This document shows positions 56,617 to 64,000 of a stretch of DNA of 64,000 bases, in pieces. Positions within the stretch are counted from its first letter, which is position 1. Each line of letters begins with the position of its first letter. The notes below the pieces were generated by a model. The model was given only the letters and a program-made list of their open reading frames with translations, ran no database searches and was not told where the DNA came from. Source of the DNA: Hexactinellida sp. DTS-2022 (taxonomy: Eukaryota; Porifera; Hexactinellida). Location of the stretch: assembly GCA_028753945.1 (NCBI GenBank), contig JAPNXP010000013.1:3410001-3474000 (forward strand), written 5' to 3'. Made by a program: the position numbers and the translations under genes.

Positions 56617-56906
56617 CACGGTACGTGGTATACCGATGGTATAATTAGGTATAATTAATTATACCAAATTAGGAATTGTTCGGTATAACATTCAAAACTT
56701 CCATTACACATCTAATATACCTACATCTATACTACCTTAAATACTCGAAATTAACGTGGTATATTGTTGTATAATATTGGTCTAATCTAGGTGCAATCTA
56801 GGTAAAATTTAATAAATATTAAGTATAAGGTAGTTTACCGAAACTAGACTCTAACTTGGTATAATTGGTTATACCTAATTATACCATCGGTATACCACGT
56901 ACCGTG
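56617..56906. mobile_element. MITE with CACGGTACGTGGTATACC ends, copy 1
   Basis: The 290-bp element has perfect 30-bp-class inverted ends (CACGGTACGTGGTATACCGA, then TGGTATAATTAGGTAT). It is the same family as 59333-59624, in the opposite orientation. No clear target duplication. Confidence 0.9.
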
Positions 56907-57084
56907 CGGATCCATTATGCTAGATTTTCCTCTTGCTTTGAAATTTTCTCTTTTGAACTTGCATAGATAAATTTCACAAAAATATATATACTTATAATCT
57001 TAAACTGGTCGCAAAAAAAAAGAGCACCTAAGACCAGTTCGAATGATTATGTGATCAACCTCATAAGTTATATAAACAACATAT

Positions 57085-57600
57085 CAAATTTATAGGGCCC
57101 GCTTCGATGCGCAACTTTCTCAAAATTGTAAAATTCCATAGTCAAGTATTCGTTGCTAGGTTACGCTATATTGACAAAGATATGTTTTAATGGCCTCATT
57201 CTTTTATATAGTGCATAAAATAGTAACTAACAAAGCATTTGAAACTACTACATCTGCATAACATCGCGTTATCGCGTAAGAACAACTTTTAAAGTAATAT
57301 TATTGATATTTTTGTGAGACTATCATCACAAAGCGACCCTGTACTGGTATCATATCGGAGGAATTTATTTTGTGCAAGATGTGGTCAATCAGGGCATACG
57401 GAGAGAATGAAATGCAAGGTAGAAAGTCAACAAACCTCAAAAATTGAGAATCTAATTTCTTCATTAACAATTTCTACCAATGCAGATTGAGAAAAAGATT
57501 TTTCGTAGAAATCTAGAATAGATGAATTTACTGATATTCAAATACTGTATATTCACACTGTAACTTACACAAATATTCAAATAGTGCTCTTTGGTTAATT
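57085..57600 (+). repeat. 500-bp repeat with gag-like CCHC knuckle, copy 2
   Basis: Inverse of 40880-41390. The plus strand reads SNIIDIFVRLSSQSDPVLVSY, then NLFCARCGQSGHTERMKCK. The C-x2-C-x4-H-x5-C pattern resembles the CCHC zinc knuckle of gag or LINE ORF1 proteins, with one extra residue. Stops lie on both sides. This is a relic only. Confidence 0.7.
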
Positions 57601-57751
57601 GGGACACTTTTGTTCCAGTCTCTTGTCTCAATTAAACAGAGTTCCGATTATTTATGTAAAGTAGGGATATACTAACGATATGCAACAATTTCAGTTTTAA
57701 ACCTGTTATAATAATTCCTCCACTACCTGCGACCTGTGAGGCTACTTACAC

Positions 57752-57843
57752 CGGGGTGGCGCCAGGATTTCCCCGACAGGGGGGCTAAGATCCCCGACGG
57801 GGGGGCTACTTCCCCCCCTGCCTCCCCCCTAGCGCCACCCCTG
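57752..57843. mobile_element. 92-bp G/C-rich MITE
   Basis: The ends CGGGGTGGCGCCAGG and CAGGGGTGGCGCTAGG (reverse complement) match. Flanks TACTTACAC (57743-57751) and TACTCACAC (57844-57852) agree at 8 of 9. Tandem TTCCCCGACGGGGGGGCTA-type units inside. Confidence 0.8.
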
Positions 57844-58193
57844 TACTCACACCCATAGTATGAGCCTTAATATTAAATGGACCGTTTGGAACAATCCCTG
57901 AACACAAGGTCATATTATCTGGTAAATTTCGATTTACGGAAATCATCAAGAAAATAAACCCCATTTAGATATTTTGTTATGCCTTTATCAGAATTGATCA
58001 AGATTATTAGAATATGTTCTGATTCTTGGGGAGTTGTCCCGATTAACCGGTGTCCCAATTAAGCGGAGTATACTGTATATCCAAATAGAGTCCCTAGACT
58101 CAAAGTGTTATTTTATGTACATGTAGTATTGAATATATTTGGCAAGTAACTTAAGTAAGTACTATTTGTCGGTAAAAGTCTCCAAATAACATA

Positions 58194-58378
58194 CAGTCAA
58201 CTCCCCTTAATAGAGCCACTGGTTAATCGGTTTCTTCGCCTAATCGGGTCAAAATTTCACAGGATTTATAGGACAGAATTACAGTTTGGCTTACAATATT
58301 TTCTGCTAATGGGTTTCTCCGCTTAATCGGGTCAAAACAACCTGGTCCCGAGGTGGCTCTATTATGCGAAGTCGACTG
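58194..58378. mobile_element. pogo-like MITE (185 bp) next to SPAG16 exon A
   Basis: The ends CAGTCAACTCCCCTTAATAG and CAGTCGACTTCGCATAATAG (reverse complement) match. TA flanks at 58192-58193 and 58379-58380. CTAATCGGGTCAAAA repeats inside. It lies 145 bp downstream of the exon's donor site. Confidence 0.9.
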
Positions 58379-58522
58379 TACTTCTGTTTTGCCTAAAACC
58401 CTAGATTTGGGACAAAAGTCCACATCTAGGGACAAAATTTAGATATATATAAATCTTAACGTTGTATAGCAAAGATAGTAAGCACAGTAAAATGACTGCA
58501 TATTATAATATGTAAGTTTGAC

Positions 58523-58745
58523 CTGCAGGAAGCAATCCAGTCGTGGTGACCCTCACCGCTCATTATCAGTTTCAGTTCGGGAAGTGTCCATAACATCCAC
58601 GTGTGATCGTCACTCCCAGTGGCTAGCACCGGCTTGTTTGGGTGGAAGATAACATCCGAAATTCCATGGAAGTGGGTTTCCTTCTTTAGAGACAGGTGAA
58701 ACCCCACTGTTTTGGCAAGATGGCCACAAGGAGGCAGCTCTTGCT
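58523..58745 (-). CDS. SPAG16: SPAG16/PF20-like WD40 protein, upstream exon (A)
   Basis: The exon codes for the start of the WD40 propeller: VIFHPNKPVLATGSDDHTWM, then LWTLPELKLIMSGEGHHDWI and ASC. SGEGH-x-DW is a recognisable signature of SPAG16/PF20, where it directly precedes a C-x-FHPSG segment, supplied here by exon B 51.7 kb away. Acceptor CATTTTCAG ends at 58746 and the exon ends AG|GT at 58523/58522. Two leading bases, 73 whole codons and two trailing bases make 223 bp, so the phase fits exon B exactly. The gene is transcribed leftward. The protein acts in the axonemal central pair of cilia and sperm flagella. Upstream exons were not found in 58746-64000. Confidence 0.88.
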
Positions 58746-59332
58746 CTGAAAATGGATTGTCAGTCGTGAATATGGCTTTGATAGTAGTACCGCAGCGTGT
58801 TTCATTGACATCAGCTATAGTATAAATAAATTGGACTCAATGAGGTCGTCAAATAAACAATTGTTCTCAAAGAATGAGGGAGGAATCATGGCATACTAAA
58901 TACAGTAGAACCTCGTTAGAACTGTTGTATGACAGTTTCACTATACATAATTACTACTTTATGCAACAGTGGACATGGATGCGCTAGCCATGACAGTTTT
59001 ACTTCCTGTACAACTTTGGAGGACTCGGCCTGACAAATCATGTTAGAAATTCGTTAGAAAAACATATTACCCCTAAACAAATCAGTGATCCATTAGATCA
59101 GTTAGTGATTCAACAAGACCACCAGCTAAAGGGATGTCAAATTATCCAGCAACAAACAAAGGATAGAACTCATAATTCCAAACGGAAAACCGAAAGGAGG
59201 ACGCTAATCATCTGAAACCCAGACTCCCAAGTCATCTCCAAAGGAGTATGGAAGTGGGTCATGAGAAAGGTACTTCAACTTGGCTCACAGCACAAATCAG
59301 CATTTAGAGATGCTCTTGCTTTGGGTGAAAAT
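58746..59332. other. Intronic or upstream sequence, no gene seen
   Basis: CAGTAGAACCTCGTTAGAAC at 58905 resembles one end of the pogo-like MITE family; no partner end found. Confidence 0.5.
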
Positions 59333-59624
59333 CACGGTACGTGGTATACCGATGGTATAATGAGGTATAACTAAATATACCAAATTAGTATCCTGTTTCG
59401 GTATACTGCCTTATGCTTAATACTTATTAAATTTTCCCAACATTACACCTACAATATACCAATATTATTATACACAATATACCACGTAAATTTCCAGTAT
59501 TAAGGTAGTATGGATGTAGGTATATCATATGTGTAATGTAAGTATAGATTGTTATACCGAAACTATTCCTAATTTGGTATAATTAGTCATACCTAATTAT
59601 ACCATCGGTATACCACGTACCGTG
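59333..59624. mobile_element. MITE with CACGGTACGTGGTATACC ends, copy 2
   Basis: 292 bp with the same terminal inverted repeats as 56617-56906 and recognisable interior (TACCAAATTAG, GGTATACC), in the reverse orientation. Confidence 0.9.
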
Positions 59625-59870
59625 CTAGCCACCAGTTCGACAATTGGTCGCTACGGAACTTTCCATCTCATTGTGTATGTAGTCATCCATTCAGCATAGA
59701 GAAGCAATAATATCGTGTGACTATATTACTCCAATATTTATCGCTAATGTATACAAATTCTATGAGATGTCACAACTTTGGTATCAGAATCGTATTCTAC
59801 GCCACCGAATTGACCATTGTAGAAGCTTTCAACTCAATTACATATTTATTAGTTTGAAAATTATCATCCG

Positions 59871-59941
59871 GTGTTACCATGTACCACTTCTTCCATTTGT
59901 CCCCATGGTACAAGATGGGAATAAGTGGTACATGGTGGCAT
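59871..59941. repeat. Short inverted repeat
   Basis: TTACCATGTACCACTT and AAGTGGTACATGGTGG pair around about 35 bp. Confidence 0.8.
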
Positions 59942-61479
59942 AGGATTATAATTTTAAACCTAATCAGTAGCTAATAGAGTTCAAAGCTTCTTTAAATGTA
60001 TATTTCGAATGCGTAGATTACGAATATGAAATCTAAATTGCAATATTGCATGTATTTAGTGTACAATAAACATTAGTATTGACACACTATATTACTATTT
60101 TCTATGGGAATGCTTATGGAGTACGAATACTTTTGGTAGGGCAGTGTATAGTATACTTGAATACTATAGACTAATATTACATAAGCCTACTATCTTCTAG
60201 ATAATGACTGTTATTAATTGGTTTGTAAGTGAATATGTGTTTCATACAAGTGCAATGAAAACACTTGGAAGTTGGAACATTTTACAAGTTGATGATGATG
60301 TCAATAATGAATTCTATTATTCAAATAGTAATGTAAATACTACACATATTCCTAATTTTATTTGTAATAATTAATCTTTAATTAATTTAAACATTTTAAG
60401 TCTTCACAATTCAAACATTAATTAAATTATATTACACTAAGATAAAATGAAATTTGAATATTGAAATTCTAGTTATTAAAATTAAACATTGGGCAAGTGC
60501 AATCAGAAGGAGCACACTCCCATCCCGTCTGTGAGGGGTTTTTATTTTACTGTTTTTGGTCCAAAAATCTCAGGTTGAGGTACAGTCGACATCGGGTTTT
60601 TGGCACACAAATCTCAGCAATTTTAGCTCATAACAGCCACTGCGAAGAGGCGTCGATTTGAAAAGTTGAAAAGCGGGAGGCGAACATAATGTGGTCTCAT
60701 TATGATTAAATCGTCCGTAGGTAATAACACAAAGTTATTACATAGACAAGGGAGCGAAACGAGCGAGAAAGGATTTTAGAGGATCTTCAAATATCATTGA
60801 ATAACACTAAATATTTTTAAGACATTAATATTTACTAAATTTAGGGGGAGATACAAATATGAGGTGTAGAAATATTAAGGGGGGGGGGAGAATGCTTACG
60901 GCTGTGATAATTGAATTCTTAATCCAAACCGTTGACCACTGATGACAATCTACTTACTCTATACTTTATGTTAACTATTCCTGACTTGATAGAATAACTA
61001 AATTAGTGTACATCGTGACAGAAAATTCGGGTGTGGGGGGGGGGGGGGGGGGAGACTGAGGCATGCCCCCTCAACTTTTTGTATCTATTTTCTCCAATGT
61101 GTAGTTAAAAATTAACACGAATCCTCAGTATTTGAAGGAAACTAAATGATGGAAATAATAATTGAAGCGAATCCAATTCAGAATATCCCAATTAATAATT
61201 GAAACCTTTTGAACGAAGGAGTTTTTGGTAAACCTAACTGGTTCTTGTGTAATGAAATGGTTGTCAGTTTTTCACAATAATGTCATCTGTGTAACTAAGT
61301 ATATAATAAATTTAGCAATTATACAAGTATATTACAACGAGTATAGTACGGAGAAGAGAATGCGAAAAGAATAGACGGGTATTGTAGATTGCACTATTCC
61401 TATCCATAAGCCTAGAAAGTCTTCTAATTTAGCTGAACTCTCCACTTCACATAAATTAAATGACCTCTGCTCTAAATGT
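59942..61479. other. Intronic sequence with G-runs, no gene seen
   Basis: A run of 10 G near 60882 and a run of 18 G at 61035-61052 are the only remarkable features. Confidence 0.5.
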
Positions 61480-61735
61480 CTATGACAGCTAAATACCGGG
61501 GCCCCAGAAAGGGTGCAAGAACCCTACCGGAACAGGGGAGAAAATAAAACAGTGAACACAAACCCCCACGAACGCCTACAGGCCTCTTGTGCGCACGGTA
61601 AACAACCGCTTTTAACGACTCACTTGAACCAAGGGTGACCTGACAAAGCCAAGCAAAGGCAGGAGTTCGCATCCAAGCTGAACAACCAGGAAACCAAAAC
61701 TTCACTCGCCAATCCAGGAATACACGGAAACCGTG
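61480..61735. other. GC-rich island of unknown identity
   Basis: About 250 bp with clearly higher GC than either flank, bounded by AT-rich sequence. It includes CCGGGGCCCCAGAAAGGGTG and CGAACGCCTACAGGCCTCTT. A 77-codon minus-strand frame (61472-61705) crosses it but resembles nothing I know. No TIR was recognised. Confidence 0.4.
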
Positions 61736-62240
61736 GATTGCAAAGGAGCAACCGAAAAGAATATTATGATAAAAATTATTTTGGGTACAAACTCTACATT
61801 TAAGAGCCCAGATATTGATAAATAGTAAATTCTGGTCACTTTTATATTTACTTCATTACTTTTATGGTTTACTATTGCGAAAGATAGACAAATTGGATTT
61901 TGGGTTAATTAATTAGTGGATTCTGCGCTTAATTGTGGAACACAACCTAGTACTAAAGTGACCCAATTAGCGGAGACATTGTTTTATTAATTAAAAACAC
62001 TTAATGACACATATCAAATGGAAATAACTGTCTACTTCACTATCCAAGAGATCCCTAATATACGACATACCGTGTTTCCCCGAATAAGCGCCGATAAAAC
62101 TAAAATGTCATTGGTTGAAAAATTAAAACACATTTGTAGATAACTGGAGAGTAATACCATTGATTTTGGCAACTTCGGTGTGTATACTGTCGGTGAGAAC
62201 CACTAAACCGACCTAAATATTATATTCTACATTTTTCAAA
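61736..62240. other. Sequence with MITE remnants, no gene seen
   Basis: A decayed pogo-like MITE (TGCGCTTAATTGTGGAACAC ... CCAATTAGCGGAGA, about 61920-61980) and a CGTGTTTCCCCGAATAAGCG block at 62073 are recognisable. Confidence 0.45.
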
Positions 62241-62269
62241 AAAATTAAGGATAAATTTGGTCTCCTGCG

Positions 62270-63066
62270 GTTTGTGGTATTAATAGAACTACCGAAATTA
62301 TCAATAAGCAGCTTACAAGGTGGGAATGCGAAAATACATTCCTGAATATGTAAGTAAACCAATAAAGCTATCATCCAACTTCAATACTATTAATATCATT
62401 TAGATTCAAGGTTGTAATCAATGTCAGATGGTAGCATCTCTTCACCGCAGCCCCAGCGTAAACTTTAACCCAAAGTACCGCCTAAACAACCTTGGTATCA
62501 TGTGGGGATGGATCTTCAAACAGATTCTAGTTATTGTTTGTTTTCTAAGCAAATTTGTAAAGGCCCGTCCTCTCTTTACAAATACAACGAGAGTTGTTCT
62601 TGAGGCACTAACAGAAATGTGTGGTGTTACTAAATTTATGCAACACGATCAGAGTAGAGTTTACAAACAAGCCACTTGTATCTTTTCACTTGGATCTTTT
62701 AACCACTTGGATCTTTTAATTTATTGATTGCTCCTGATGTAAGAAAAATATGCGACACATTTAAGAGTCTAAGCATAAGAATTAAACATTATTCCTCCAT
62801 TCATCCTAGGAATAAGATCGCCAATATTCTTTGAATACCTTTATAATAGTTATATAACTTATATTAGATAAAAGTTAGTCCCAGAAAACCCCCTATGCGA
62901 ACGATAGTAAACTGTAGTATTTTTTATTATTTTTTAAAATTACATCATTATTTCTAAAGGAAAACAAGCAGCTTAATATTGCTCTTGATGTCGATGATCG
63001 TTCGGTTACAGCATACCATTCCAAAAGAAACGAATTGGTCGAAGCACACAATAAAATCATCAAGAG
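62270..63066 (+). pseudogene. Intron-containing integrase (Ginger/GIN-like), copy 2
   Basis: The first exon (to 62349) reads GINRTTEIINKQLTRW, then after a shift GMRKYIPEY, followed by donor GTAAGT. The next exon starts at 62404 after TTTAG with IQGCNQCQMVA, so this intron splits the HHCC finger at the same place and phase as the intron 45239-45340 of copy 1. The exon continues with an ILVIVCFLSKFVKARPLF block (first Asp position is not conserved) and EMCGVTKFMQHDQSRVY with the second Asp. A last exon (about 62959-63066) reads VTAYHSKRNELVEAHNKIIK with the catalytic Glu and a donor at 63067. Frame breaks are present. P element 5 lies 70 bp downstream. Confidence 0.75.
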
Positions 63067-63137
63067 GTAATCGTTTTCTGTTAACCAATTTCATAGTACT
63101 ATATCAATATCAATCAGCATTAATGAATATGCTATAC

Positions 63138-64000
63138 CATAGCCTACTATACATAAGGCCTAACATCAAAATGTGGATTTCGGACCAGGGATGTGCTAGC
63201 CGATATGAATTGATTTCGAAGGGAATATCATTTATTGGCTATTTCTGATACTAAATAGTCTATAATATGCCAAACCAACCATAAAATTGGTCAATTTGCA
63301 ACCAGGGTTGATTTTGAAGATGAAATTGTTAATAACCCATAATGTATATATTCACTAATGTACATATATAAACATTTATCTAAAAATTTGTATTTCCACT
63401 AATATCTCGTTATTTTTCACTATTTCTCTTTATTAATCCACCTTTCTGATACTTTCCAATCTGTTTCCGTTAACCTAGCTATTATCATGCCCAACAACTG
63501 TTCTGCACCAGGTTGTAAAAGAAATTATGACCCAACCGACAGAATACCTGTGTTCAAGATGCCACAGACGCCGGATGAACTGAGACATGCTTGGTTACGA
63601 GCGCTACACAGAGATGATATAGATGAACTGAAAGTCGTGTACGTGTGCTCAAAACATTTTAGAGTAGATGAAGTCGAAACAACACAAAGTTCCCAATGGA
63701 GACGGAAGTTATCGAGAAATACCAAGAAACCGTCCTGACTCCTAAGCTGAAAGATGGAGCTGTGCCAACTATTTTACCAGGATGTCCACGGTACTATTCA
63801 TCTCATACTGCCACCAAATGCACACGTCTATCTCTAGAGGACAAGGATGACGAACTTCTCTATCAAGCAGTTAAACTAAGTCTAGAGTCATATGTCGAAG
63901 AGAATGAAAAGTTCAAGATCCACAGTTTCCATGATTTACAAGCTAAGTTACCCTTACTCTCAATTGCTAGTATATGGTCTAATTGGTATCCCGACGAATA
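63138..64000 (+). mobile_element. P-element-like transposon 5, left part
   Basis: The TIR begins CATAGCCTACTATACATAAG at 63138 and contains GGACCAGGGATG. The preceding 7-mer GCTATAC (63131-63137) is the expected left duplication; the right end lies beyond the window. Confidence 0.85.
63487..64000 (+). pseudogene. THAP transposase N-terminus, cut by the window end
   Basis: ATG 63487 opens a complete THAP domain: Cys5, Cys10 (NNCSAPGCKRNY), then FKMPQTPDELRHAWLRALHR, and VVYVCSKHF with the C-x2-H pair. At about 63690 a one-base change shifts the frame: the expected VPNGDGSYREIPR continues in the next frame and a further shift near 63745 leads to LKDGAVPTILPGCPRYYSS. From there the frame is open to the window end (LSLEDKDDELLYQAVKLSLE, then SNWYPDE). 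The wording is close to P element 1. Apart from these shifts the N-terminus is well preserved. Confidence 0.87.

Larger units (their letters stand above)
6840..58522 (-). other. SPAG16: 51.7-kb intron of the SPAG16-like gene
   Basis: This interval lies between donor AG|GTCAAA (58523/58522) and acceptor TTTGCAG|G (6840/6839). The phases agree: exon A ends with two bases of a codon and exon B supplies the third. No other WD40 exon was seen inside. The donor is weak at +3 and +5, so a missed small exon or alternative donor is possible. Nearly all recognisable content is mobile DNA. Confidence 0.8.

Noticed and set aside
61472-61705. 77-codon minus-strand frame in the GC-rich island
   Set aside because: Open frames are expected by chance in GC-rich DNA; no motif recognised.

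Overview
This is an AT-rich animal (metazoan) nuclear sequence that is almost entirely one large intron packed with DNA transposons. The evidence for an animal is two exons of a WD40 axonemal protein of the SPAG16/PF20 type, both on the minus strand with matching splice phases, plus transposon families typical of invertebrate genomes: THAP/P elements, pogo/Tigger, hAT, MULE with FLYWCH, Harbinger, and a Ginger/GIN-like integrase. I cannot name the species. No tRNA, rRNA or prokaryotic-style gene was recognised.

Host gene. SPAG16-like exons lie at complement(58523..58745) and complement(6413..6839). The donor and acceptor between them join in frame at a Cys-Arg-Phe-His-Pro sequence inside a WD repeat, so bases 6840-58522 (51,683 bp) are one intron. 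The mobile DNA from 9.8 to 57.8 kb therefore lies inside a gene. Only the first 6.4 kb and the last 5.3 kb lie outside this intron.

Layout. 0.2-3.9 kb: P element 1. 3.9-6.2 kb: MULE 1, with an intact 532-codon transposase (FLYWCH + DDE + RING) between inverted arrays of a 17-bp motif. 9.8-10.4 kb: Tigger fossil. 11.1-14.6 kb: element with TACTCAA subterminal repeats, holding P element 2, which itself holds a hAT. 14.8-22.2 kb: a four-level nest (pogo-like > hAT-like > pogo-like MITE, P element 4 and hAT-like MITE > Tigger). The Tigger carries a divergent second gene of HIRAN type. 22.2-23.4 kb: foldback repeat. 24.4-25.0 kb: nested pogo-like MITEs. 25.0-26.3 kb: Harbinger transposase plus Myb/SANT-like partner. 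27.2-29.2 kb: MITEs with clear target duplications. 30.0-30.8 kb: second P family. 32.3-39.2 kb: large tandem repeat with long hairpins, interrupted by P element 3 (an internal empty-site paralogue proves its ends) and ending in a palindromic satellite. 40.3-43.1 kb: hairpin relic, gag-like zinc-knuckle repeat, G-rich MITEs. 44.7-46.9 kb: intron-bearing integrase pseudogene, with MULE 2 inserted just behind it (46.9-49.0 kb). 49.3-52.3 kb: BED-finger hAT. 52.7-54.0 kb: P family 2. 54.9-57.6 kb: inverted copies of the 32-41 kb repeats. 56.6-59.6 kb: further MITEs around SPAG16 exon A. 62.3-63.1 kb: second intron-bearing integrase. 63.1 kb to the end: P element 5.

Most transposases are broken by frameshifts or stops. 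The clear exception is the MULE 1 transposase. The strongest leads are the convergent iteron arrays at both MULE ends, the two-gene Tigger, the intron-containing integrase family, and the P family with consistent 7-bp target duplications.
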